This document shows positions 44,501 through 57,998 of a stretch of DNA of 64,000 bases, piece after piece. Numbering within the stretch: position 1 is the first letter of the stretch; every line of letters starts with the position of its first letter. Under the pieces are notes generated by a model. That model was not told the DNA's origin. It ran no database searches and was given only the letters and a program-made list of their open reading frames with translations. The DNA is from Grimontia sedimenti (GTDB lineage: Bacteria; Pseudomonadota; Gammaproteobacteria; Enterobacterales; Vibrionaceae), in the NCBI RefSeq assembly GCF_011045095.1, contig NZ_JAALDL010000015.1, positions 62,001-126,000 on the forward strand. Reading direction: 5' to 3'. A program made the translations under genes and the position numbers.

Positions 44501-46104
44501 ACTGGATTGGTCGCACCCGTCACTCCACCCCAGGGGTTGGTCTGATTTCTCCACCGCCACACCACGATATCTACTCTATCGAGGACTTGGCACAGCTGAT
44601 TTACGACCTGAAGAATGCAAACCGTAAAGCACGTGTGAACGTGAAGCTGGTTTCTGAAGCGGGTGTCGGCACCATCGCTTCAGGCGTAGCGAAAGCAAAA
44701 GCGGACGTGGTTCTGATTGCTGGCTTCGACGGCGGTACCGGTGCATCACCACTGTCTTCAATCAAGCACGCAGGTCTGCCATGGGAACTGGGTCTGGCTG
44801 AAACGCACCAGACACTGCTGAAAAACGGCCTGCGCAACCGCATCGTCGTTCAGTCTGACGGTCAGATGAAAACCCCTCGTGACCTCGCAGTAGCGACTCT
44901 GTTGGGTGCTGAAGAGTGGGGTGTGGCAACAGCAGCACTGGTTGTTGAAGGCTGTATCATGATGCGTAAGTGTCACCTCAACACCTGTCCTGTTGGTATC
45001 GCTACCCAGAACAAGACACTGCGTGAGCGCTTCGATGGCCGCGTAGAAGACATCGTCACCTTCTTCACCTACATGGCTGAAGGTCTGCGTGAAATCATGG
45101 CTGAGCTGGGTTACCGCTCTATCAACGAGATGGTGGGTCAGTCACAGCACCTGAAAGTCCGCTCTGATGTCGGTCACTGGAAATACCAGAACCTGGATCT
45201 CAACGTTGTTCTTTACAAAGAAGAGCCACGTGAAGGCGATGCAATGTACTGCCAGCGCGAGCAAAACCATGGTTTGGAAACCGTGCTTGACCGCCGCCTG
45301 ATTGAAGCCGCGTCCAGCGCGCTGAAAGAAGGGCGTAAAGTCGATGCCGAGTTCGCAATTGTGAACACCGACCGCAGTGCCGGTACCATGCTGTCGAACG
45401 AAATTTCGAAAGTGTACAAAGATCAGGGTCTGCCGGAAGCAATGAGCGTGAAGTTCAAAGGTTCTGCAGGTCAAAGCTTCGGTGCCTTCCTCGCAAAAGG
45501 CGTGAACTTCACCGTTGAAGGTGATGCGAACGACTACTGGGGTAAAGGTCTGTCTGGCGGTACGCTGGTACTTTACCCAGACGCGAAGAGCGACATCATT
45601 GCCGAAGACAACATCGTTGTCGGTAACGTCTGTTTCTACGGTGCAACCTCGGGCGAATCTTTCATACGCGGTGTAGCCGGTGAGCGTTTCTGTGTACGTA
45701 ACTCAGGCGCGAAAGTGGTTGTCGAAGGTATCGGTGACCACGGCTGTGAATACATGACCGGCGGTATTGCCATTGTTCTGGGTCAAACTGGCCGTAACTT
45801 CGCTGCGGGTATGAGTGGTGGTGTGGCTTACGTTTGGGATCAGTTCAATGACTTCGAATCCAAGCTCAACCCTGAGCTGGTGGATCTGGATCCGCTGGAT
45901 GAAGAAGACATCGCACTGCTGAAAGAAATGATCAGCAAGCACCATGCACTGACAGGCAGTACGGTTGCAGAAACATTCCTCGCGAACGTTGAAGAGAACC
46001 TCAAGTCTATCGTCAAAGTGATGCCACGCGACTACAAAGCTGTGTTGCAAAAACGCAAAGAAGAAGCCGCTAACAAGGAAGAAGTGGAGGCTGTAAATGG
46101 GTAA
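41557..46104 (+). CDS. gltB: Glutamate synthase large subunit, Bacillus-like type
   Basis: The large subunit of NADPH-GOGAT makes two glutamates from glutamine and 2-oxoglutarate. The start is ATG 41557 behind GGAAGGA. A propeptide of about 20 residues ends at the N-terminal nucleophile cysteine in MEHDACGIGF. An amidotransferase domain is followed by the central domain, an FMN-binding synthase domain ([31 protein letters not shown]), the [3Fe-4S] cysteines in CHLNTCPVGI, and a C-terminal beta-helix. About 1515 residues. The N-terminus (EGLYVPEMEHDACGIG, HRGGQGCDPCSGDGAG) resembles Bacillus GltA more than E. coli GltB. Its stop overlaps the start of the small-subunit gene by eight bases. Confidence 0.95.
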   Translation: MTDSVLRTEGLYVPEMEHDACGIGFVAHLKNRKSHAIVTQALDMLARMEHRGGQGCDPCSGDGAGILLQKPHEFLLEETRKLGIQLPSSDKYGVGVMLFPKDENKRQQCREIFERNAKRLDLEVIGYRVLPTDNSMIGADPLSTEPQFEHAFVTGGVGLSLDELERKLFVLRNYTVRVCLESVSNIGDDFYINSFSAKTLVYKGQLTTEQVPQYFLDLQNPSMVTALALVHSRFSTNTFPRWRLAQPFRYIAHNGEINTVRGNLNWMKAREALLESELFTDQELKMLLPVCQEGASDSANFDMALELLVLSGRSLPHVLMMMVPEAWQENANLDPKLRAFYQYHANIMEPWDGPASVCFTDGVKVGATLDRNGLRPSRYTVTKDDYLIMASESGVVEIEPENIQFRGRLQPGRIFVADLEQGRIISDEEVKNEIASAQPYQEWVEKNLLHIDKLPEADTKHHQPSPERLLHHQQAFGVTSEEVNEIIVPMAKDGKEALGAMGADWPLAVLSHQSQHLSNYFKQLFAQVTNPPIDPIRERMVMSLKTYLGKDQNLLTESPIHCRKVELESPVLSNAELEKLRAVDNDHLQAKTLDIVFRASGEPGKLERALKRICQYAEDAVVDGYSIILLTDRAVNSNHAAIPAMLAVGAVHHHLIRKGLRAKADIVIETGDARETHHFATLVGYGANAVNPYLVYETLVDLQRKKKLDPEADVDVLFEQYRKAINAGLLKIFSKMGISTLQSYHGAQIFEALGISKAVVDKYFTGTVSRIQGLSIDDIAKEVLVRHRLGYPTREIPVQMLDVGGVYQWKQRGEKHLFNPETIHLLQNSTRNKDKKQFKEYCHAVDSQGDDAATLRSQFEFVKNPAGSIPLDEVEPVENILKRFATGAMSFGSISHEAHSTLAIAMNRIGAKSNSGEGGEDPVRFDKKENGDWERSAIKQVASGRFGVTSYYLANADEIQIKMAQGAKPGEGGQLPGHKVDDWIGRTRHSTPGVGLISPPPHHDIYSIEDLAQLIYDLKNANRKARVNVKLVSEAGVGTIASGVAKAKADVVLIAGFDGGTGASPLSSIKHAGLPWELGLAETHQTLLKNGLRNRIVVQSDGQMKTPRDLAVATLLGAEEWGVATAALVVEGCIMMRKCHLNTCPVGIATQNKTLRERFDGRVEDIVTFFTYMAEGLREIMAELGYRSINEMVGQSQHLKVRSDVGHWKYQNLDLNVVLYKEEPREGDAMYCQREQNHGLETVLDRRLIEAASSALKEGRKVDAEFAIVNTDRSAGTMLSNEISKVYKDQGLPEAMSVKFKGSAGQSFGAFLAKGVNFTVEGDANDYWGKGLSGGTLVLYPDAKSDIIAEDNIVVGNVCFYGATSGESFIRGVAGERFCVRNSGAKVVVEGIGDHGCEYMTGGIAIVLGQTGRNFAAGMSGGVAYVWDQFNDFESKLNPELVDLDPLDEEDIALLKEMISKHHALTGSTVAETFLANVEENLKSIVKVMPRDYKAVLQKRKEEAANKEEVEAVNG

Positions 46105-47566
46105 GCCAACCGGATTTCTAGAATATGGCCGCGAACTGCCGGCTAAAAAAGACCCTGCCGTTCGTATTCAGGACAACAAGGAATTTGTACTGAACGACGA
46201 ATTTGGCGAGAAGATTAACGAGCAATCTGCCCGTTGTATGGACTGTGGTGTGCCTTTCTGTCACAACGGTTGTCCTATCGGGAACATTATTCCAGAGTTT
46301 AACGACGCCGTTTACCGCGACAGCTGGGAAGAAGCTTGGAACATTCTGAGCTCAACGAACAACTTCCCAGAGTTCACTGGCCGGGTTTGCCCGGCTCCAT
46401 GTGAAAGCTCTTGTGTCCTGGGGATTAACCAGGACCCAATCACCATCTGTAACATTGAAAAAACCATTGTGGAAACAGCATACCGCGAAGGTTATGCCAA
46501 ACCGAAAACCCCGACTGCCCGCACAGGCAAGAAAGTGGCGATCATCGGATCAGGTCCTGCAGGTCTTGCAGCGGCTGAGCAGCTCAACAGCGCAGGTCAC
46601 TCGGTGACTGTGTTTGAGCGTGATGAAAAAGTCGGTGGCCTACTGCGTTTTGGTATCCCAGACTTCAAGCTGGGTATGGACGTGATTGACCGTAAAATCA
46701 GCCTGATGGCTGAAGCGGGTATCGAGTTTAAAGTGAACGCTCATGTTGGCGTTGATGTTAACGCTCAGCAAATCCGTCAGGACTACGATGTCGTACTGCT
46801 GACTGGTGGTTCTACTGTGCCACGCGACCTGCCAATCCCGGGCCGTGAGCTCAACGGCGTGCATTTTGCGATGGAATTTCTGGGTCAGAACAACCGCCGT
46901 GCAAACGGTATGGATCTGAAAACTGAGGAAATCCACGCCAAAGGCAAACACGTTGTGGTTATCGGCGGTGGTGATACAGGCTCTGACTGTGTGGGCACAT
47001 CAAACCGTCATGGCGCAGCAAGCATTACTCAGGTGGAAATCATGCCGATCCCACCAGAGAAGCGCCCTGCGAATATGCCTTGGCCTCAGTACCCGATGAT
47101 CCTGCGCACGTCGACTTCTCACGAAGAAGGCTGTGAACGTCACTGGAACATTCTGACCAAAGAGTTTATCAGCGACGAAAACGGCAACGTGAAAGCACTG
47201 CGCATGGCTGACATCGTATGGAAAGACGCAGCACCTGGCGAGCGTCCAACCTTCGAAGAAGTTGCAGGCTCTGAGCGTGAAATCCCCTGTGATCTGGCAT
47301 TCCTGGCGATGGGCTTCTTGCACCCAGAACCACACGGTGTGCTGGCACAACTTGATGTGGCACTGGATGACCGCGGCAATGTTGCAACACAGGACTTCCA
47401 GACCAACCAGAAAGGTGTATTCGCTGCAGGCGATATGCGTACAGGCCAGTCACTGGTTGTACGTTGTATCAATGAAGGCCGTGAATGTGCCCGCTCTATC
47501 GATGCATATCTGATGGGCGGCACCAACCTCGAGGCCAAAGCGGACTCACTGATGCTCTCCGCATAA
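46097..47566 (+). CDS. gltD: Glutamate synthase small subunit, Bacillus-like type
   Basis: The 489-residue FAD/NADPH subunit passes electrons from NADPH through iron-sulphur centres to the large subunit. N-terminal cysteine clusters are CMDCGVPFCHNGCPIGN and CPAPCESSC. The FAD-binding motif is VAIIGSGPAGLAAAEQL and the NADPH-binding motif VVIGGGDTGSDCVGTS, with the C-terminal FAD segment FAAGDMRTGQSLVV. It overlaps the end of gltB by eight bases, so translation is probably coupled. The wording PTGFLEYGRELP at the start is the Bacillus GltB-like form, matching the type of its partner. A terminator follows at 47594. Confidence 0.96.
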   Translation: MGKPTGFLEYGRELPAKKDPAVRIQDNKEFVLNDEFGEKINEQSARCMDCGVPFCHNGCPIGNIIPEFNDAVYRDSWEEAWNILSSTNNFPEFTGRVCPAPCESSCVLGINQDPITICNIEKTIVETAYREGYAKPKTPTARTGKKVAIIGSGPAGLAAAEQLNSAGHSVTVFERDEKVGGLLRFGIPDFKLGMDVIDRKISLMAEAGIEFKVNAHVGVDVNAQQIRQDYDVVLLTGGSTVPRDLPIPGRELNGVHFAMEFLGQNNRRANGMDLKTEEIHAKGKHVVVIGGGDTGSDCVGTSNRHGAASITQVEIMPIPPEKRPANMPWPQYPMILRTSTSHEEGCERHWNILTKEFISDENGNVKALRMADIVWKDAAPGERPTFEEVAGSEREIPCDLAFLAMGFLHPEPHGVLAQLDVALDDRGNVATQDFQTNQKGVFAAGDMRTGQSLVVRCINEGRECARSIDAYLMGGTNLEAKADSLMLSA

Positions 47567-47593
47567 AAATAACGAGTGTTATCTTCCAGTTTT

Positions 47594-47619
47594 GCCAGCC
47601 CTCTGCGGCTGGCTTTTTT
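47594..47619 (+). terminator. Intrinsic terminator of the first gltBD operon
   Basis: GCCAGCC / GGCTGGC with a CTCTGC loop and six T, 28 bases after the stop. Confidence 0.9.
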
Positions 47620-48015
47620 CATTTTGAACCCGCATCAAAGCTTCACCCACCAAAAATTGACAACTTTTCATAAATAACCGCTCAGATAGACCAAGTTAAT
47701 CTCTGCGACAGAGTTAAAAAAACCGCCATAAAATGCTGCATGTAGGCAGTATTTTCGACATATATAGCTGTTAATCAGCAAAGTTAATGTAATGTGACGA
47801 AATTTGACCTCTTCATCATTAACCGATAAGTTGATTGGTCCGCATACTCATGTGACCTGACGCAACTATGTTCAGGCTATATAGGTATACGTAAACTCGA
47901 AACTGATTTCTTGGTTATAAACACACTCCCAGGAAGGGAGGAAGGCCAAGTATCAGTGCCAGGAAGGCATTAATACTGCAGTCACTGCCTGGAGCAGTCG
48001 CAAGGGAGAATTGCA
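47620..48015. other. Leader region of the second gltB
   Basis: About 400 bases. Visible structures are AAAATGCTGC/GCAGTATTTT (47730-47755, one G-T pair) and CTCCC/GGGAG (47926-47940). No ORF or recognised RNA is present. It must contain the promoter of the second GOGAT operon. Confidence 0.5.
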
Positions 48016-53909
<5,894 letters not shown>

Positions 53910-53949
53910 GCCGACTTCAAAACCGACAGAAAAGTGCCTGCAAAGGCAC

Positions 53950-53957
53950 TTTTTTTT
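53950..53957 (+). terminator. Intrinsic terminator of the second gltBD operon
   Basis: The stem AAGTGCCT (starting at 53932) pairs with AGGCACTT across a GCAA loop and ends in a run of seven T that covers these positions. Confidence 0.85.
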
Positions 53958-54017
53958 CGCCCCAATTTTCGCCCGTGATACACTCTCGCTATTCCCTGAT
54001 TATCAAAGAGCAACAAG

Positions 54018-54719
54018 ATGAAAATCGGTATTATCGGTGCCATGGAGCAGGAAGTAACCCTGCTAAAAAGCAAGATCAACAACTGCCAACTGCAAGAGAT
54101 TGGTGGCAGCAAGTTTTATACGGGTGACTTGAATGGCGTAGACGTGGTCCTGCTGCAATCAGGCATTGGTAAAGTGGCGGCGGCAGTGGGCACATCTATC
54201 CTGCTGGAGCGTTTCAAACCAACAGCGGTGATCAACACAGGTTCTGCGGGCGGCTTCGATACCAGCCTGAATCTGGGTGACGTTGTGATTTCTACCGATG
54301 TGGCTTATCACGATGCTGATGTGACCGCGTTTGGTTACACCATGGGTCAAATGGCAGGCCAGCCAGCGACTTTTACCTCTGACGCAAAACTAATGGATGT
54401 GGCAGAGCAGGCACTGGCAGCGATGGAGCCAGCGCCACACGCAGTTCGCGGTCTGATTTGTACCGGTGACGCGTTTGTGTGTACCGCTGAGCGTCAAAAC
54501 TACATCCGTGAACACTTCCCAACTGTGATCGCAGTAGAGATGGAGGCGGCAGCGATTGCTCAGGCGTGTCACCAGTTCAAAGTACCGTTTGTGGTAGTTC
54601 GTGCTATCTCTGACGTTGCTGATAAAGAGTCGCCAATGACGTTTGATGAATTCCTGCCGCTGGCAGCGAAAAGCTCAAGCGCCATGGTTGAGAAAATGGT
54701 CGAGTTGCTGAAAGCATAA
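54018..54719 (+). CDS. mtnN: 5'-methylthioadenosine/S-adenosylhomocysteine nucleosidase
   Basis: MtnN (Pfs) splits methylthioadenosine, S-adenosylhomocysteine and 5'-deoxyadenosine; the S-ribosylhomocysteine it makes feeds LuxS and AI-2 synthesis in vibrios. The 233-residue product keeps the catalytic acid E12 (GAMEQE), the nucleobase region [10 protein letters not shown] with its ribose-binding glutamate, and the general acid in [10 protein letters not shown]. The stop TAA overlaps the ATG of the next gene (TAATG), so the genes are coupled. The order mtnN - cobD-like - btuF - TRIC recalls E. coli mtn-btuF-yadS with an added cobalamin gene. Confidence 0.97.
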   Translation: MKIGIIGAMEQEVTLLKSKINNCQLQEIGGSKFYTGDLNGVDVVLLQSGIGKVAAAVGTSILLERFKPTAVINTGSAGGFDTSLNLGDVVISTDVAYHDADVTAFGYTMGQMAGQPATFTSDAKLMDVAEQALAAMEPAPHAVRGLICTGDAFVCTAERQNYIREHFPTVIAVEMEAAAIAQACHQFKVPFVVVRAISDVADKESPMTFDEFLPLAAKSSSAMVEKMVELLKA

Positions 54720-55684
54720 TGACCGAGCTCTCCACACCGTTTGAAGCACTGTTAAACCACACCACATTGCTTGCGATGTGGGGAGCCCTTATTTTGCACT
54801 GGTTTTTCCCAGTGCCAGCCTATATCAGCCCTGTCACCATATGGCGTCGCGTTGCCGAAGCCATCTCCGACAAGGTCAATCACGAAGAAGACTCCCCGGA
54901 GCAGCAACGCCTTTCCGGCGGTTTAGCACTCGCAGTGATGTGGCTGACCCTCGCCGTGCTTTTAGTCGCCTTAAAGCAAATTGTCTGGATTGGCTGGTTG
55001 TTCGACCTTCTGCTGCTTTGGCTGGCATTAAGCTGGAAGCCCCTGACTGAGCTCGCGATGCAGGTTGAGCAAGCGCTCATTCGTGACGACAAGCCTGCAG
55101 CCAGAACCTTGCTGTCACAAACACTGAACCGCCAAACCCATTCACTCTCTCCAGTTGGTATTGCCAAAGCCAGTTGTGAAACGCTACTGGTGGGGTATGC
55201 AAGAGGCCTTGTTTGCGTGCTGTTCTGGTATGCCATTTTCGGTGGCATCGGTGCATTTCTTTACACGCTGGTAGCGCAACTTGCCCGTGTCTGGCCTCCC
55301 CGCCGACAAGAGTTCTCCCAGTTTGGATTGGCTGCCTCAGGCTTTCTTGCTTTGCTCGATTGGATACCATCCCGCTTATTTGCGCTTCTCATTGCCGCCG
55401 GACACCGCTTTGACCCAGCACTCACGGCAATCCGTGAACATGGACAAAGCTGGTCAGTAAACGGTGCAGGCTGGCTCCTTGCCGCCTCCGGCGCCAAACT
55501 GCAGCTTTCCCTGGGTGGCCCCGCCATCTATGACAGCGAGAAATGTACTCGCCCCAGCATTGGCGGAAGCGTTGCCGCTTCTCCTATGCATCTGGCGCTG
55601 CTGAATCAACAACTGAGGCAAAAGGCCTTGCTCTGGATCCTCATCCAAAGTTTCCTGATGTGGTTTGCCCACGGATTATTATGA
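54719..55684 (+). CDS. CobD/CbiB-like cobalamin biosynthesis membrane protein
   Basis: A 321-residue inner-membrane protein with about five predicted helices. It belongs to the CobD/CbiB family, which attaches aminopropanol (or its phosphate) to adenosylcobyric acid. Family-like parts are GYARGLVCVLFWYAIFGGIGAFLYTL, the tail ESW-like GQSWSVNGAGWLLAASGAKLQLSLGGPAIYD, and LDWIPSRLFALL. Its position between mtnN and btuF supports a role in cobamide salvage or assembly. The first 120 residues are divergent from classical CbiB, so it may be a specialised form. Overlaps mtnN by one base and btuF by four. Confidence 0.85.
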   Translation: MTELSTPFEALLNHTTLLAMWGALILHWFFPVPAYISPVTIWRRVAEAISDKVNHEEDSPEQQRLSGGLALAVMWLTLAVLLVALKQIVWIGWLFDLLLLWLALSWKPLTELAMQVEQALIRDDKPAARTLLSQTLNRQTHSLSPVGIAKASCETLLVGYARGLVCVLFWYAIFGGIGAFLYTLVAQLARVWPPRRQEFSQFGLAASGFLALLDWIPSRLFALLIAAGHRFDPALTAIREHGQSWSVNGAGWLLAASGAKLQLSLGGPAIYDSEKCTRPSIGGSVAASPMHLALLNQQLRQKALLWILIQSFLMWFAHGLL

Positions 55685-56505
55685 TGTTCCGTTTTTTACT
55701 GGTTTTACTTTTTCTTCCATCCTTCTCCTTTGCCGAACCGCTTCGCGTTATCAGCCTTTCTCCACATACCACAGAGCTCGCGTTTGAATCAGGGCTGGGA
55801 GATAACCTGATTGCTGTCAGTGCTCACAGCGATTACCCACCAGCAGCATTGGAACTTGAGCAGGTAGCCAACTACCGCGGGATCAATATTGAACGTGTCG
55901 TCACGCTTAAACCGGATTTGGTGCTGGCGTGGAAAGGCGGAAATCCAGATAAAGAACTCGCCAAGCTCGAAAGGCTTGGCATTGAAGTGTTCTACTCGAA
56001 TCCGCATTCGCTTTACGACGCTGCCGATAACATTGAAAAGCTGGGCGAATGGTCAGAAAACCCGGCGTTAGCCAAAGCTCGCGCTGATGCCGTTCGTGAG
56101 GAGCTGGCAAGCATTGAAGCAGCGCAAGCAGGAAAGTCCAAGGTATCCTATTTTTACCAACTCAGTGAGTCTCCACTGCTCACGAACAACGGCGATCATT
56201 GGCCACAGCCTCTGTTTTCTCTCTGTGGCGGCGAAAACATCTTCGCAGAAAGCGCCGCGCCTTATCCTCAGGTCAGCATGGAGCAGATTGTAGTGAGAAA
56301 ACCACTAGCAATTTTCTACCCTGCGGATCGTGAGAAACCTATGACTGGTTGGCAAAAATGGCAGGACTTTATCCCCGCAGTAAAAAACAGCGCTATCTTT
56401 GCAATAACCGGAGACTGGCTGAATCGTCCAACACCAAGAGCACTAAAAGCGGTAAGACAGATATGCCTCGCGATGGATAAGGTAAGAGGCGATCTCGATC
56501 ACTAA
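55681..56505 (+). CDS. btuF: Vitamin B12 ABC transporter substrate-binding protein BtuF
   Basis: BtuF is the periplasmic protein that carries cobalamin from BtuB to the BtuCD transporter. I start at ATG 55681 (a second ATG follows at once), overlapping the upstream stop by four bases; an in-frame extension from 55543 lies entirely inside the previous gene and would bury the signal peptide. The signal MMFRFLLVLLFLPSFSFA is cleaved before EP. The type III periplasmic-binding fold is seen in RVISLSPHTTELAFESGLGD and VTLKPDLVLAWKGGNPD. About 274 residues, slightly above E. coli BtuF (266). The btuC and btuD genes are not in the window. Confidence 0.94.
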   Translation: MMFRFLLVLLFLPSFSFAEPLRVISLSPHTTELAFESGLGDNLIAVSAHSDYPPAALELEQVANYRGINIERVVTLKPDLVLAWKGGNPDKELAKLERLGIEVFYSNPHSLYDAADNIEKLGEWSENPALAKARADAVREELASIEAAQAGKSKVSYFYQLSESPLLTNNGDHWPQPLFSLCGGENIFAESAAPYPQVSMEQIVVRKPLAIFYPADREKPMTGWQKWQDFIPAVKNSAIFAITGDWLNRPTPRALKAVRQICLAMDKVRGDLDH

Positions 56506-56578
56506 TTCAAATAGTGGCTTGCAGAAGCTCTGTCTGTTGGATTGCCCGCCACCAAGTTTCACGTAAAATCGCGCGCGT

Positions 56579-56613
56579 TTATACCCAAACAACTCCAGGC
56601 TGTTTAGGTATAA
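56579..56613. repeat. Dispersed dyad repeat (ATACCCAA...TTTAGGTAT), copy 2
   Basis: A near-perfect hairpin of 13 pairing positions with two mismatches and a five-base loop, bounded by ATACCCAAAC and GTTTAGGTAT. It has no T-run. The same ends occur at 3955-4002. Confidence 0.5.
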
Positions 56614-56720
56614 CCAATTCGTGTTACTGGATCTCCGTGTCACAATAAAAATAAGACGCAGAGAAACACCAGCGATAGAAGTCGAATTGGATGTTTGGTT
56701 AAGGGATGAAATAGCGCTTT

Positions 56721-57332
56721 ATGCTTCTGTATATTTTGGACATGTTTGGTACGGCAGTCTTCGCCATATCAGGCGTTTTACTTGCCAGTAAGTTAAGAAT
56801 GGATCCCTTTGGGATGATCGTTCTTGCCATGGTCACCGCAATCGGTGGTGGTACCATTCGCGATATGGCATTAGGCGCAACACCGGTCTTTTGGGTGAAC
56901 CAGCCGGAATACCTTTGGATGATCCTTGTCACCTGTATTCTTTCTATGTTGCTGATCCGTCAACCGCGTCGCCTGCCGTGGTACTTTTTGCCCGTGGCAG
57001 ATGCCATCGGCCTGGCCGTTTTTGTTGCTATCGGCGTCGACAAAGCGCTGAGCTATGGTGCTTCACCCATGGTGGCAGTGATCATGGGTGTGATTACCGG
57101 CTGTGGTGGCGGTATCATCCGCGACGTACTCGCTCGGGAAATCCCGATGCTTTTCAGAACCGAAGTCTACGCAACTGCCTGTATTGCCGGTGGAATTATC
57201 CATACAGTGGCTTTGGCAGCCAACGTGGATGTCGAAATAGCTTCCATTGCCGGCATGATCACTACCTTGTTGATCAGGCTCGCCGCGATACGCTGGCACC
57301 TTTCTTTACCTGTATTCGGTTCAGGAAAGTAA
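56721..57332 (+). CDS. TRIC cation channel family protein (YadS-like)
   Basis: A 203-residue protein with about six to seven predicted membrane helices in two repeats of the UPF0126/TRIC fold. The repeat motif appears twice, as GGGTIRDMALG and GGGIIRDVLAREIP, which is diagnostic. Prokaryotic TRIC proteins form trimeric monovalent cation channels; others of this family have been linked to glycine uptake, so the physiological role is open. In E. coli yadS follows btuF directly; here about 215 bases and a repeat hairpin intervene. The ATG at 56721 lacks a strong Shine-Dalgarno but matches the family start. Confidence 0.9.
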   Translation: MLLYILDMFGTAVFAISGVLLASKLRMDPFGMIVLAMVTAIGGGTIRDMALGATPVFWVNQPEYLWMILVTCILSMLLIRQPRRLPWYFLPVADAIGLAVFVAIGVDKALSYGASPMVAVIMGVITGCGGGIIRDVLAREIPMLFRTEVYATACIAGGIIHTVALAANVDVEIASIAGMITTLLIRLAAIRWHLSLPVFGSGK

Positions 57333-57352
57333 CTGCTGTTTCAAGCATTTAG

Positions 57353-57377
57353 AACACGCCTTTTGGGCGCGTTTTTT
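57353..57377 (+). terminator. Probable terminator of the TRIC gene
   Basis: An ACGCC/GGGCG-type stem with a bulge, a TTTT loop and a following run of six T. Confidence 0.55.
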
Positions 57378-57467
57378 GTTTCTAATCCAGTAACACCCTT
57401 CTCTCATTCTGTTTCATCGTTTCCGCGCAACAGATCCCGATCTGGCGATCATCTCATCCATCCAAAG

Positions 57468-57499
57468 CCATTAAATAAACTTTTTACTTTATTTAATGG
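57468..57499. promoter_or_regulatory. 12-8-12 inverted repeat upstream of the VOC gene
   Basis: CCATTAAATAAA (57468-57479) and TTTATTTAATGG (57488-57499) are exact inverted repeats with an 8-base spacer, 54 bases before the VOC start. Related words (TTTACTT) recur at about 57530. The geometry suits a dimeric repressor. Confidence 0.5.
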
Positions 57500-57553
57500 T
57501 AATCCGATCTATTATGTAAACATATAGCTTTACTTAATAACAAGGAGCATCCC

Positions 57554-57970
57554 ATGAGCAGCTATGTCGAACACGCCAATATCACTGTGACCAATCTCGA
57601 TAACGCTATCCAGTTTTTGCAGACCGCCATGCCGGAGTTCTCAATCCGTGGCTCAGGCCAGAATGATGATTACGGCTGGTGTCATCTGGGTACTGACACC
57701 TCTTACATCGCCCTTCAGGAAGTGGTCATCGACAAGGCTGTCGAACGAGTCCCTTACCGTCAACTTGGCGTTAATCACATTGGCTTTGTGGTGGAAGATG
57801 CGGAAGGTACGGCGGAACGTCTGCGTGAAGCGGGCTATCAAGAGGCCTCTTTTGACAAGAGCCATCCAGCCCGCAAGCGTGCGTATTTTTTCGATAGCGA
57901 TGGTATGGAGTGGGAATTCATCGAATACCTGACCGATTCCATCGAAAGCCGGAACGATTACCTGCTTTAA
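57554..57970 (+). CDS. VOC family protein (glyoxalase/bleomycin-resistance fold)
   Basis: A 138-residue single-domain member of the vicinal oxygen chelate superfamily. Likely metal ligands are H8 (VEHANITVTNLD), the histidine in GVNHIGFVVED and the glutamate in DGMEWEFIEYL near the C-terminus, in the usual H-H-E arrangement. Reaction and substrate cannot be assigned. AAGGAG lies seven bases before the ATG. It is followed 28 bases later by the questin-oxidase-like gene, with no terminator between, so VOC, oxidase and probably the flavodoxin once formed one operon. Confidence 0.88.
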   Translation: MSSYVEHANITVTNLDNAIQFLQTAMPEFSIRGSGQNDDYGWCHLGTDTSYIALQEVVIDKAVERVPYRQLGVNHIGFVVEDAEGTAERLREAGYQEASFDKSHPARKRAYFFDSDGMEWEFIEYLTDSIESRNDYLL

Positions 57971-57998
57971 GAGCGAATAAAAATAGAGAGAAGCAGTC

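Noticed and set aside
43771-44565. 264-codon frame antisense to the first gltB
   Set aside because: Shadow of a strongly coded gene; no ribosome site or family match.
55543-55680. 46-codon N-terminal extension of btuF
   Set aside because: It lies inside the cobD-like gene and would place the signal peptide internally.
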